Counted from the stretch's first letter, positions 10,169-18,446 are shown. The stretch: 64,000 nucleotides of DNA from JBBDMC01 sp963775235 (GCA_963775235.1 CAVZHY010000002.1:682001-746000), one strand, 5' to 3'. Numbers and translations are program-made. The notes: generated by a model from the sequence alone, not told the origin.

Positions 10169-10304
10169 GCCATGCTTCGTGGCCGCTCGGACAGCTCACA
10201 CAGACGCCCCGGAAGATAATCGAGGCACCGGCGTTCACACCCGCGGTCGTGCGCCACCGAAGGTCGAAAAACATCCAGTCAGAACAACTTTACCTTCTTT
10301 GCAT

Positions 10305-10366
10305 CTTATGAGCGGAAACCTGGGGCGTAAAATGCAAATTAGTCCTGCACAATGCGCGCTGCGCAT
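10305..10366 (-). promoter_or_regulatory. Candidate LysR-type operator-promoter of the M55/dpp operon
   Basis: A perfect 6-3-6 inverted repeat ATGCGC-GCT-GCGCAT occupies 10352-10366. Read toward the M55 gene it is followed, after exactly 12 bases, by ATTTGCAT (minus strand, 10339-10332), and after another 27 bases by a second ATGCA-containing site beginning at 10304. The same three elements with the same 12- and 27-base gaps stand in front of the dcyD-like gene (11355-11423). A distal inverted repeat plus a proximal half-site is the usual recognition-site/activation-site layout of LysR regulators. CATAAG (10310-10305) may be the -10. That the adjacent LysR protein binds here is an inference. 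Confidence 0.7.
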
Positions 10367-10424
10367 GATGACGAATGCGTCCGCGGCATCAGCCTAATCA
10401 AACGATCCTCGATGGCTCGCGACT

Positions 10425-11339
10425 TCAGGACTCGCTCGAGGAAAGCGACGCGGAATACGCTAACAGTGCCTTCCAGACCTGATCCAGGAGAGAACCGGCC
10501 GGCGCATCCAGCCTCGCTGCGACGATCGTCAGCCGGACGCTGCCCAATTGTCGGTCAAGTCGGACCAGCCGCTCGGGCTCAAAATACGGCTCTGCCAAGC
10601 GGAGGGGAATCCAGGCTACCCCCAAACCCGCAAGAGCGAATTCAAGGGCACCGGGAACGAAGGCAGTCTCGCATACCACCTCGAGGTCGTGTCGCGCTGC
10701 GGAGAGTGGTAACGCATCATGTTGTAGCGTGGCACCGAAGAAATTCGACGATGGATACGCGATGATCGGCAAATGCCGATTACGCAGTCCGTTCGTAGCG
10801 ACCACCACTTCCGGCGCCGCGACCGGCACGAACCGGTCCAACGCCAGTGTCCGTTTTTCGATCAGTATCTCATCAGGCGCAACTGGCAGACGCTCCGTCT
10901 CGTACACGACGAGCAGGGCAACCTGGCGTGTCATCAACATCGCGTAGCTCTCATCCCGATCTCCGGAGATGAGCCGAATGCCGAACGGCGGCAATTGATC
11001 CCTGAGCTTCAGTATGAACGCTGGTAGGAAACCGGTCGTGATGCTGTGGAGACCACATATGGTCAAGTGTGGCTGAGCATCGTCACCGGCCTGAATCGTC
11101 CGGCGCAAACCCTCGACCTGTCGCAGAATCGAACGAATTTCGGGCAGCTGCTGGATGACCGCCTTCTTGAGCCGCGCTGGGCGTGTTGTACGGTCGATCG
11201 CAGTTGTGCCCAGCCAGTCCTCAATGGAGCGGACACGACGGGAAAACGCCGGCTGCGTTAAATGACGTCGCATCGCCGCATCCGTGAGCGACTCAGCCTC
11301 CGCAATCGCGACAAGATCCTCGAGCCACTTGAGATCCAC
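10425..11339 (-). CDS. LysR-type transcriptional regulator of the D-peptide locus
   Basis: 304 residues from GTG 11339, supported by an AGGAG ribosome-binding site six bases upstream. The N-terminal winged helix (MDLKWLEDLVAIAEAESLT..., HLTQPAFSRRVRSIEDWLG, about 1-45) is canonical LysR. The rest is an effector-binding domain with two Rossmann-like lobes (LTICGLHSITTGFLPAF near 92-108). It lies between and is flanked by the genes it probably controls: the M55/dpp operon downstream and the divergent dcyD-like gene. The inverted repeat at 11355-11369 is only 16 bases from its start codon, as expected for negative autoregulation by LysR proteins. The effector is unknown; a D-amino acid is plausible. 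Confidence 0.9.
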   Translation of the reverse strand: MDLKWLEDLVAIAEAESLTDAAMRRHLTQPAFSRRVRSIEDWLGTTAIDRTTRPARLKKAVIQQLPEIRSILRQVEGLRRTIQAGDDAQPHLTICGLHSITTGFLPAFILKLRDQLPPFGIRLISGDRDESYAMLMTRQVALLVVYETERLPVAPDEILIEKRTLALDRFVPVAAPEVVVATNGLRNRHLPIIAYPSSNFFGATLQHDALPLSAARHDLEVVCETAFVPGALEFALAGLGVAWIPLRLAEPYFEPERLVRLDRQLGSVRLTIVAARLDAPAGSLLDQVWKALLAYSASLSSSES

Positions 11340-11354
11340 ATATCGCTCCTAATT

Positions 11355-11423
11355 ATGCCCATTGCGCATATCGAAGACACGATTTGCATTATCGGGCCTT
11401 CAGAGCAGACTGTAACATGCAGG
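11355..11423 (+). promoter_or_regulatory. Candidate LysR-type operator shared by divergent lysR and dcyD-like promoters
   Basis: ATGCCCATTGCGCAT (11355-11369) matches 12 of 15 positions of the operator at 10352-10366. After 12 bases comes ATTTGCAT (11382-11389), identical to the element at 10332-10339, and after 27 more bases ATGCAGG (11417-11423). The inverted repeat overlaps the likely lysR promoter, and the ATTTGCAT site lies near the -35 position of a dcyD promoter with TGTAAC (11411-11416) as a possible -10. Repeats and spacing are seen directly; regulation is inferred. Confidence 0.7.
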
Positions 11424-11450
11424 TTCAATCAAACTGGTTTTTTCCGCACA

Positions 11451-12449
11451 ATGGACATTTCACGATTTCCACGCTTGCCCCTGGCGCATTTGCCCACGCC
11501 TCTGCATCGCCTCCAAAATCTCACAAGCGAGCTGAATGGCCCCGAGATATGGATCAAGCGGGATGACTGCACGGGCCTCTCCACAGGTGGGAACAAGACG
11601 CGCAAGCTTGAGTTCCTCATGGCCGAGGCCGTGGAACAACGCGCGGAAATTGTGCTGACCCACGGCGCAGTACAGTCCAATCATGCGCGGCAAACGGCGG
11701 CAGCGGCGGCACAACTCGGTTTGGCGTGCCACCTTCTTCTTGAGGACCGGACCGGCAAAAGAGACTTCGACTCTGCGGAAAACGGCAACGTGCTCCTAGA
11801 CGTCCTGCATGGCGCGACGATCGAACGCTGCGAAGTGGATTCGGACATGGAGCGAAGATTGGCTGTCGTTGCTGATCGTCTGCGCGCGGAAGGACGCAGG
11901 CCGTATGTCATTCCGGGTGGCGGCGCCAATGCGACCGGCGCATTGGGCTACGTAAGTGGAGCCATTGAGCTTGCGGAGCAAGCGACGGAAATGGACCTAT
12001 CGATCGACCACGTCGTGCACGCGACGGGAAGTGGAGGCACGCAGGCAGGCCTGATTGCCGGGATTGCTGCAATCGGTCGGCCGTGGCGCGTACTTGGGAT
12101 AGGTGTGCGCCGTCCCAGAGCGGAACAGGAGGAAATCGTCTTTGAGAAGGCGTGCGTTGCCGCCGACAAGTTGGGTCGGCCCGATCTCATAAAGCGCGAC
12201 CAGGTCTTGGCCAATTGTGACTACGTTGGTCCAGGCTATGGCTTGCTGGCGGATTCGACCATCGAAGCGATACGCCTTTTGGCCAGGGCAGAAGGTATTC
12301 TGCTGGACCCCGTTTATTCCGGGAAAGCGATGGCGGGACTGATTGATCTATGTCGCAGAGGTGTATTCCAAAAAGGTGAGACCGTCGTGTTCCTGCACAC
12401 TGGTGGAACGTTTGCTCTTGCCGCATATGCCGGGGAGCTTGTTGCCTGA
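11451..12449 (+). CDS. dcyD: PLP-dependent D-cysteine desulfhydrase / ACC-deaminase family protein
   Basis: 332 residues from ATG 11451 (MDISRFPRLPLAHLPTPLH); the frame is open farther upstream but homologues begin here. No clear Shine-Dalgarno sequence is visible. Family signatures: IKRDDCTGLSTGGNKTRKLE near 38-57 carrying the PLP lysine, then VQSNHARQTAAAAA near 75, and the phosphate-binding ATGSGGTQAGL near 190. The C-terminal LHTGG is also typical. The family removes the beta-substituent and amino group from D-cysteine or related D-amino acids, giving pyruvate and ammonia. It is divergent from lysR and shares its operator, which suggests it consumes D-amino acids released by the M55 peptidases. 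ACC deaminase activity cannot be excluded. Confidence 0.85.
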   Translation: MDISRFPRLPLAHLPTPLHRLQNLTSELNGPEIWIKRDDCTGLSTGGNKTRKLEFLMAEAVEQRAEIVLTHGAVQSNHARQTAAAAAQLGLACHLLLEDRTGKRDFDSAENGNVLLDVLHGATIERCEVDSDMERRLAVVADRLRAEGRRPYVIPGGGANATGALGYVSGAIELAEQATEMDLSIDHVVHATGSGGTQAGLIAGIAAIGRPWRVLGIGVRRPRAEQEEIVFEKACVAADKLGRPDLIKRDQVLANCDYVGPGYGLLADSTIEAIRLLARAEGILLDPVYSGKAMAGLIDLCRRGVFQKGETVVFLHTGGTFALAAYAGELVA

Positions 12450-12585
12450 CAGGCGCTCCTTCCCCGCGCCCAACGTTTCGAGCCTGTGCTGACGGCACGC
12501 GCGGCCCCACAGGGACCTGCGGAGCTTCGCCACAAACAACGCTTGCCATGCACGCCGCGATCGGTGGACCGTTCGGGTTGTGGAG

Positions 12586-13419
12586 TCAGCGAGTTGCCAT
12601 CGTCATGTAGCGACTGATGCCGATCAGCGTGGCCATCAGCCGGTAAAGCTGAACAAAGTCGGGTCTGTCAAAAGCAATGGTTCGAGGGCCCAATCGCCGT
12701 ACCGTCGGTATTTCCTCGCAAAGGTCGGCTACCGGCGTAGACGCGGTGTCTATTTGCATCTCGAGAGGTTCGGTCAGCCGCAGCGGCGGAATTTCAAGGC
12801 GACGCGCCAGCGCCCGCTCCGCGCCAGCACGGATTCGACGCCTGGCCTCGGACGGGTGCACCGACCGCGCGGCGTAGCGTGAGATCGAGTCCTTGACGGT
12901 CACGCCTTCCACCGCGGGAATAAACGTGCGGATCTCTGCCACCGAAGTCGCGTCGCCTGTAAACAGCACTACAGGGCAACCGAAGGAGCCGCACACTGCT
13001 GCATTCAGGCTCCCCTCCGATTGCGGCACGCCGTTCACGCGTATCTCGCGAACAACGGGCGCCGCGAAGGTGTGGTCGATCACGGCACGGGCTGTGCCTG
13101 CGGAAGCGTGGTAGCCGATAAAGAAAGCCGCATCGCAGGTCTCGTCGATGCCCTCGCACATGTGAAGGGGCCGCGGTCGTCCCGAGACGAGGCTCGCTCG
13201 CTGATCCAGGTCCGGGGCCATCATGTTGCGCATCTCGCCGTGACAGTCGGCGACCACGACCTCCGTGGCGCCCACCGCAAACGCCCCCTCGATGGCGGCA
13301 TTGCATTCCTCGGTCATCAAGGTGCGGGCCATCCCGTAATCTGGACCGCCCGGATTGGTTTGATTCGAATGTGTCACCCCTGCGACACCCTCGATGTCGA
13401 CGGAAACGAATATCTTCAT
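12586..13419 (-). CDS. Second M55-family D-aminopeptidase paralogue
   Basis: 277 residues from ATG 13419 (MKIFVSVDIEGVAGV); a longer reading to 13512 adds 31 residues not typical of the family. All ligand motifs are kept: DIEG near 8, ADCHG near 60, IGYHAS near 105 and NGVPQSEGSLNAA near 135. It is clearly diverged from the copy at 9329-10168 although the two share the family core, so it is an older paralogue rather than a recent duplicate. It is convergent with the dcyD-like gene. Its own upstream region (13420 onward) lacks the bipartite operator found at the other two promoters, so its regulation may differ. Confidence 0.88.
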   Translation of the reverse strand: MKIFVSVDIEGVAGVTHSNQTNPGGPDYGMARTLMTEECNAAIEGAFAVGATEVVVADCHGEMRNMMAPDLDQRASLVSGRPRPLHMCEGIDETCDAAFFIGYHASAGTARAVIDHTFAAPVVREIRVNGVPQSEGSLNAAVCGSFGCPVVLFTGDATSVAEIRTFIPAVEGVTVKDSISRYAARSVHPSEARRRIRAGAERALARRLEIPPLRLTEPLEMQIDTASTPVADLCEEIPTVRRLGPRTIAFDRPDFVQLYRLMATLIGISRYMTMATR

Positions 13420-13999
13420 CGTTGCGGCTCCAAACGAATGACCGACTAATACATGCCGGCACAACACTCCGCCATAAGCACACGGATTTTGTGGAGGCCT
13501 GACCTGCATCACGCCGGATTATTCACAATTGATGGCTTGGTTGCCCCTAACACAAGAGTTGGGACATGGCCAAACCAATGAGGGCAATTCGGCCGCGAGC
13601 GAACTTTGTCCGTCCTGGCTCACGAGGCCCAGCGCGCGTTCAGCGAAACCGCTGTTGCGGAATTCAATCGGGATTGAACCCGATGAGTTGGCTGGCCGCG
13701 GTCAGGACTGCGGGCGTGCAACGGAAGCAATCCGTTAGCTCGTGGGTCACACGGCAGCCGGGTTCACATCGGTCAGATGCACGATTCCTGTGGGTGTCGC
13801 GTAGAGGAAGCCGTCGTCGTCCCCGGTAACAAAGAGAGCAGCGCGTTGCGACACTCCACCAAACCTGTAGCAGCGTAGCGTCACGCTCGCCGCTGCAACG
13901 CAGCCAGCCAGCCCGTCTGAAAAGCGTGGCCGCTTGTCTGCGACGGCTGGGCAATAGCGATCAACCGCGGCCGGGCCTGATCCGCCAGCCGCGTCGGCA
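13420..13999. other. 580-base stretch without a supportable gene; possible gene remnant
   Basis: No frame here has a convincing complete protein. On the minus strand a short open segment ending at the TGA at 13747-13749 reads ALFVTGDDDGFLYATPTG and IVHLTDVNPAAV, which has protein-like composition but no start and no recognised family; neighbouring frames upstream of it also look partly coding, so it may be a frameshifted remnant. 13420-13510 would hold the promoter of the M55 paralogue. No terminator or repeat was found. Confidence 0.3.
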
Positions 14000-14317
14000 T
14001 CAGTGCACCGAGGGTACGCTCGCCGCTGAAGCCGTGGCGTTTGCCGGCGCCATGGGCTCCGCCGCTGCAGCGTTGTCTTTGGTCGCCTTCGGCTCCTGCG
14101 GCAGCATGTCCGCCCGCACCATCTGCAGGTACGTCACATCGGGGAAGAGCGCCTTGTACCAGGCCTCGTCATACGGATGAGGGACGGGGTCGAGGTATTT
14201 CCCGGCCGTCGCGCCGGCTTGCGCGGCCAGGGCCGGGGATGGATGGGCGAGCCAGGGTGTAACCGCCAGGACGGCGACTGCAGCGGAAATCCCACAAAAC
14301 CGGGCAAGCAAGGTCAT
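14000..14317 (-). CDS. Small secreted protein of unknown function
   Basis: 105 residues. A hydrophobic signal segment (LLARFCGISAAVAVLAVTPW, about 3-22) ends in an Ala-rich cleavage region around PSPALAAQA. The mature part has one compact, probably conserved patch (DPVPHPYDEAWYKALFPDVT, about 43-62) and an Ala/Pro-rich low-complexity tail. I do not recognise the family. It is probably exported to the periplasm. It stands alone between the D-peptide locus and the dehydrogenase gene at 14466, with a 148-base gap upstream. Confidence 0.6.
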   Translation of the reverse strand: MTLLARFCGISAAVAVLAVTPWLAHPSPALAAQAGATAGKYLDPVPHPYDEAWYKALFPDVTYLQMVRADMLPQEPKATKDNAAAAEPMAPANATASAASVPSVH

Positions 14318-14465
14318 TACGCACCTCTGCCGTTTACTGAACTGAGTGTGCGCATCCTGCGAGCGAAAGGTTCACGCTGCGTTAATCGCTGCCGGCGGAG
14401 TCGAGGTTGCTGCATTTTGCCGGACCTGACAATCGCAGCCGATCGTCGCGCTGCCGGCGTCGAAA

Positions 14466-15428
14466 CTACGCGGTGACCTCCAGACCCGTCGGCACCGGCA
14501 GGTTCTCGCTCTTGAGCGTCAGGCCCGCCTGCAGCGCCACCGTCTCCAGCAGCGCCGCGAAGTCCAGCGCCAGGTAGTTCTGCGGGTCGTCCTGCAATTG
14601 CGCCGCGCCGAAATGCGCCTGCAACGCCTCCCGCGTTGCCGCCGTCACCGGCATGGCGACGTCGTGCTCGCGCGCCGCGGCAAGTCCGAGGTCGAGGTCT
14701 TTCCTCAGCAGTGCCGGCGTGAAGGTGGTCGTCCAGTCGAGGTTGACCAGCGCGTTCGACTTGTAGCGCGTGAACATCGAGCCCATCACCGAGTTGTTGA
14801 TGAAGTCGAGAAAGGCGTGGCGCGGCACGCCGGTCTTTTCGGCAAGGATTGTGATCTCGGCGAGATTCTGGATGACGACGCCGAGCATGACGTTGTGGGC
14901 GATCTTGCAGATGCGCGCGAGTTCCCCCTCGCCGACGTAGGAGACCCCGCGTTGGGCGAAGGTCTCGATCAGCGCCTTCACTTCGTCGAATGCGGCCTTC
15001 GGGCCGGAGCAGACGGCGCTGAGCTTGCCGGCCTTGACCACCTTGGCGTTGCCCGACACCGGTGCGGCGATGACGCTGGCGCCGAACGCCGCCATCCGGT
15101 CGCGGATGTCGGCGCTGTCCTCGATGCTGATCGAGGAGCAATCGACGACGATTCTGGGTGCCTTGCCGCCACCGGTGACGCCCCGCTCGCCGAACAGCAC
15201 CTCGACCACGTCGTCGCCGGTCGACACCATGGTGAAGAGGATGTCGACGCCGGCGAGATCGGCTGGCCTGTCGCGTACGACCGCGCCGAGTTTCGCCAGC
15301 GGCTCGGCCTTTGCCTTGGTACGGTTCCAGATTTGCGGTGCCGTGCCTCCCTTGATCAGTCGCTCGACCATCGCAAAGCCCATGCGGCCGATGCCGATCC
15401 AGCCGACGGTCGGTGCTGCGTCGGGCAT
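14466..15428 (-). CDS. 3-hydroxyisobutyrate dehydrogenase-family NAD(P)-dependent oxidoreductase
   Basis: 320 residues. The N-terminal Rossmann domain opens with VGWIGIGRMGFAMVERL, where GIGRMG is the dinucleotide loop, and NRT at about 36-38 hints at NADP use. The substrate-binding APVSGNAKVVKAGKLS (about 120-135) and the catalytic lysine in KIAHNVMLGVV near 170 are the family signatures. Substrates in this family are beta-hydroxy acids (3-hydroxyisobutyrate, tartronate semialdehyde, 6-phosphogluconate-like acids); the sequence does not decide. It starts 35 bases downstream of the M24 peptidase-like gene on the same strand, so the two are probably co-transcribed. Confidence 0.88.
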   Translation of the reverse strand: MPDAAPTVGWIGIGRMGFAMVERLIKGGTAPQIWNRTKAKAEPLAKLGAVVRDRPADLAGVDILFTMVSTGDDVVEVLFGERGVTGGGKAPRIVVDCSSISIEDSADIRDRMAAFGASVIAAPVSGNAKVVKAGKLSAVCSGPKAAFDEVKALIETFAQRGVSYVGEGELARICKIAHNVMLGVVIQNLAEITILAEKTGVPRHAFLDFINNSVMGSMFTRYKSNALVNLDWTTTFTPALLRKDLDLGLAAAREHDVAMPVTAATREALQAHFGAAQLQDDPQNYLALDFAALLETVALQAGLTLKSENLPVPTGLEVTA

Positions 15429-15463
15429 GTTGTTCTCCTTGCGACTGTTTGGGTGGCCGAGGT

Positions 15464-16783
15464 CTAGTAAGCGTTGGCGATGGGGAGTTCCTCGGCCGGG
15501 AAGAGCGTGATCACACGGCGGCCGGTATCGGTCACCACCACCTCCTCCTCGATGCGTGCGGCCGAATAGCCGTCCTTGGCCGGGCAGTAGGTTTCCAGCG
15601 CGAACACCATGCCGGTCTTGATCTCCATCGGCGCCTCCAGCGACACCAGCCGCGAGATGATGGGCCGTTCATGCAGCGCCAGGCCGAGTCCGTGGCCGAA
15701 CTGCAGGCCGAACGCCGCCATCTCGTCGGCGAAACCGAACTCCGGTGCCGCCGGCCACACCGAGGCGACCTGGTCCGTCGAGACGCCCGGCTTGATCAGT
15801 TCAATCGCCTCGTCCAGCCATTCGCGGCAGCGCTTGTAGGCGTCGTGCTGCGCCGGCGTCGCCCGCCCGACGTTGAACGTGCGGTAGTAGCAGGTCCGGT
15901 ACCCCTGATAGGATTGGAGAATGTCGAAGAAGGCCTGGTCGCCCGGCCGTATCAGCCGGTCCGTGAAGTTGTGCGGGTGTGGATTGCACCGCTCGCCGGA
16001 GATGGCATTGATCGCCTCCACGTCGTCGGAGCCGAGCCGATAGAGCATTTCGTTGGCCTTGGCGACGATATCGTTCTCGCGTACCCCCGGCCTCAACTCC
16101 TCGAAGATCATGTGATAGGTGCCGTCGACCATGGCTGCCGCCTGGTTGAGCAGGACGATCTCGTCGATGTTCTTGATCTCGCGGGCGTCGAGCATGACCT
16201 GCTGCCCGTCGACCACTTTCATCCCCGCCGCCTGTAATTCGAACAGCATCGCCGTCTCGGCGTAGTCGACCCCAACCGGCATCCTGTCGGCACCGGCGTC
16301 CTTCAACAGCGACATGATCTCGGCCGCATGCCGCTTCATCAGTCCGGCGGACGGCGGCACCGTGCCACGCATGCCGAGCATGCCGGCGCGCACGTTCTTG
16401 GGCTCGAGCCAGTCGCAATAGAGCCGGTGGTGCACCGCGGCCGAGCCGAAATCCCAGACCAGCGGCTCGGCTCCCCGCATGAGCAGCGCAAAGCGGCAGA
16501 GCTTGTCGCGCTCCCATTCGCCGATCTTGGTCGACGTCACATAGCGAATATTGTTGACGTCGAAGAGAAGGAGGGCGCCGCACTTGGATTTGTCGAGCGC
16601 CTGCCGCGCCCGCGCCAGCCGGTACCGCCGCAGCCGATGGAAATCGACCCGGGTCTCGAAGTCGACATTCATGTGCCCGGGTGCGGGGATAGCCCGGTCC
16701 CATTTCCAGTTGGGTTCCAGCGCCGCCGCGGTTGCCTGGTCGGCGGAGACGGTGCGGGGCTCGGGCTTCTTCATCGCAGCCAT
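15464..16783 (-). CDS. M24-family metallopeptidase relative (creatinase/prolidase fold) with an altered metal site
   Basis: 439 residues. An N-terminal creatinase-like domain (about 40-185) is followed by the pita-bread catalytic domain. The first metal Asp is in QAFFDILQSY (about 290); GYRTCYYRTFNVG then places Cys where M24 enzymes normally have the second Asp (usual pattern GYxSDxTRT). The later ligands are present: His in FGHGLGLALHERP, Glu in MVFALETYCP and Glu in ARIEEEVVV. The protein may be an unusual hydrolase, possibly acting on a small amide or N-acyl compound as several creatinase-group members do. It is probably co-transcribed with the dehydrogenase at 14466. A DMSP-lyase (DddP) role was considered but is not supported by specific motifs. 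Confidence 0.8.
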   Translation of the reverse strand: MAAMKKPEPRTVSADQATAAALEPNWKWDRAIPAPGHMNVDFETRVDFHRLRRYRLARARQALDKSKCGALLLFDVNNIRYVTSTKIGEWERDKLCRFALLMRGAEPLVWDFGSAAVHHRLYCDWLEPKNVRAGMLGMRGTVPPSAGLMKRHAAEIMSLLKDAGADRMPVGVDYAETAMLFELQAAGMKVVDGQQVMLDAREIKNIDEIVLLNQAAAMVDGTYHMIFEELRPGVRENDIVAKANEMLYRLGSDDVEAINAISGERCNPHPHNFTDRLIRPGDQAFFDILQSYQGYRTCYYRTFNVGRATPAQHDAYKRCREWLDEAIELIKPGVSTDQVASVWPAAPEFGFADEMAAFGLQFGHGLGLALHERPIISRLVSLEAPMEIKTGMVFALETYCPAKDGYSAARIEEEVVVTDTGRRVITLFPAEELPIANAY

Positions 16784-16868
16784 GCCTTCAACCTGTCAGC
16801 AAGTCGGTCCGACCCGACCATGACCGCCCGCCCTGAGTCAACCGACGGTCCGCTGCGGAAGGTCAGCC

Positions 16869-17072
16869 TTACTCAAGAACGAACGAGATCTTGGCGTTGA
16901 TCCGATAGTTGGTGATCTTGCCGTTGTTGTCGACCGACGCCTCGAGGTTCTTGATGTAGATCGACTTCACATTGCGGACCGTCTTGGAGGCATTGGCCAC
17001 CGCCACCTGCGCCGCGTCTTCCCAGCTCTTGTTCGATTCGGCGAGAACTTCGATCACTTTCAGCATTGTCAT
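16869..17072 (-). CDS. Dodecin family flavin-storage protein
   Basis: 67 residues, the usual dodecin length. The conserved core MLKVIEVLAESNKSWEDAAQ includes the Trp that stacks on the flavin, and the two following strands (VRNVKSIYIKNLEASVDNN, ITNYRINAKISFVLE) match the beta-alpha-beta-beta fold. The true start may be Met3 rather than Met1. Dodecins form 12-mers that bind FMN, lumichrome or CoA and limit flavin photochemistry. It precedes a phosphoribosyltransferase, a hydrolase and ftsH on the same strand, a set that looks stress-related. Confidence 0.9.
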   Translation of the reverse strand: MTMLKVIEVLAESNKSWEDAAQVAVANASKTVRNVKSIYIKNLEASVDNNGKITNYRINAKISFVLE

Positions 17073-17114
17073 GGTTTCCTCTGGTTTTACGCCTGTTTTG
17101 CGCGGATGCTGTTG

Positions 17115-17789
17115 TCAACGTCCCGGACCGGCGACGCCGCTGCCGGGCTTGACGGGAAACTCCGCCAGGATGTCCTTCACCTCCTGATCCGAGACCTGGC
17201 TGAAATCGGCATAGAAGAAGCCGATTGCGCCGAAATCCCGATGATCCTCCAGACACACGATCTCGTCGACCTCGTCTCTGAGTTCGGCGAGCGTGTCCGT
17301 GGGCGCCACCGGCACCGCCAGCACCAGCGCCTTCGGGCTCTGCGCCCGTACGGCCTTGAGCGCCGCCCGCACCGTCGCACCGGTGGCTATACCATCGTCG
17401 ATCACGATCGCGACCCGGCCGGCGATATCGGGATGCGGGCGCTGGCCGAGGTAGGCGACCCGTCGCCGCGCGATTTCCGCGACTTCGCGATCGCGAACAC
17501 GGTTGAAGCCGGCCTCGCTCACGCCCGTGAGCGCGATGACGTCCTCGTTGCGCACGGTGATCGGCTGCGGCGCGTCGACGACCGCGCCCATCGCCAGTTC
17601 CGGCTGCATCGGCACGCCGATCTTGCGCACCAGCACCAGATCGAGCGGGGCACCCAGCGCGGCAGCGACCTCGCGCGCGACCGGCACGCCACCCCGCGGC
17701 AGGGCGAGAACGATGGTCTGCTGCTCCCGGAACCGCGCCAGCGCTGCGGCGAGTTTGCGGCCGGCATCCGTGCGATCGACGAAAGGCAC
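17115..17789 (-). CDS. Phosphoribosyltransferase-domain protein
   Basis: 224 residues. The PRPP-binding loop of type I phosphoribosyltransferases is clear (VAIVIDDGIATGATVRAALK, about 125-144). An LPRGGVPVA hood motif near 30 and LVRKIGVP near 53 match the widespread PRTase group whose genes neighbour dienelactone-hydrolase-like genes. The substrate base is unknown and the group may not make nucleotides at all. The stop of the alpha/beta-hydrolase gene is 15 bases upstream, so the two form one transcription unit. Confidence 0.85.
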   Translation of the reverse strand: MPFVDRTDAGRKLAAALARFREQQTIVLALPRGGVPVAREVAAALGAPLDLVLVRKIGVPMQPELAMGAVVDAPQPITVRNEDVIALTGVSEAGFNRVRDREVAEIARRRVAYLGQRPHPDIAGRVAIVIDDGIATGATVRAALKAVRAQSPKALVLAVPVAPTDTLAELRDEVDEIVCLEDHRDFGAIGFFYADFSQVSDQEVKDILAEFPVKPGSGVAGPGR

Positions 17790-17804
17790 CGTCGTCCTCC
17801 CGTG

Positions 17805-18446
17805 TCAGAGTGGTGCGCTGAGGCGGTCCTGGAACCAGGCCGCCGCCTTGTCGACCACCGCGTCAAGCGCGCCGGGCTCGGAGAACAGGTGCGTCGCACC
17901 CGGCACGATGTCTAGCGCCTTCGGCCCCGTCAGCCGGGCGAGCGCTGCCTCGTTGAGCCTGATCACGTCGTGGTCGGCGCCGCCCACAATCAGCAGTGTC
18001 GGCCCGCGAACCCTCTCGAGCGCGTCGCCGGCGAGATCTGGACGGCCACCGCGCGAGACCACCGCCCCGACGCGCTCACCGCGGCGCGCGGCAGCCACCA
18101 GCGCCGCCGCCGCCCCGGTGCTCGCCCCGAACAGGCCGAGCGGCAGTCCGGCCAAATCGGCTTGCTGGCCGACCCAGCTGATCGCGTCGATCAGCCGGTC
18201 GGCCAGGAGGGCGATGTCGAACACGTTCCGGCGGTCGTTCTCTTCGTCTTCGGTCAACAGATCGAACAGCAGCGTCGCGATTTCGCGATTGGCGAATCCC
18301 TCGGCCACCGCGTTGTTGCGCGGGCTGAGTCGGCTCGATCCGCTGCCATGGGCAAAAATCACCAGCGCGCTCGCGTCCGCCGGCACCCGCAGAATCCCGG
18401 CGAGTCCGAGAGGAGGTATCGTTACATCGCGCCAGTCCATGATCAT
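17805..18446 (-). CDS. Alpha/beta hydrolase (dienelactone hydrolase-like)
   Basis: 213 residues. The oxyanion region VIFAHGSGSSRLSPRN (about 29-44), nucleophile elbow GLFGASTGAAAAL with Ser near 110, acid residue in LIVGGADHDV near 155 and His in VPGATHLF near 182 make a complete Ser-Asp-His triad. This short version without a lid is the type regularly fused or adjacent to the phosphoribosyltransferase found just downstream here. The natural substrate is not known. It lies 44 bases downstream of ftsH. Confidence 0.87.
   Translation of the reverse strand: MIMDWRDVTIPPLGLAGILRVPADASALVIFAHGSGSSRLSPRNNAVAEGFANREIATLLFDLLTEDEENDRRNVFDIALLADRLIDAISWVGQQADLAGLPLGLFGASTGAAAALVAAARRGERVGAVVSRGGRPDLAGDALERVRGPTLLIVGGADHDVIRLNEAALARLTGPKALDIVPGATHLFSEPGALDAVVDKAAAWFQDRLSAPL

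Noticed and set aside
12450..12585. Terminator between the convergent dcyD-like and M55 genes
   Set aside because: I could not find a hairpin with a meaningful stem in this 136-base gap.
15464..16783. DMSP lyase DddP
   Set aside because: DddP is also an M24 relative, but the metal-site spacing and flanking sequence differ here and no DMSP-related gene is nearby.
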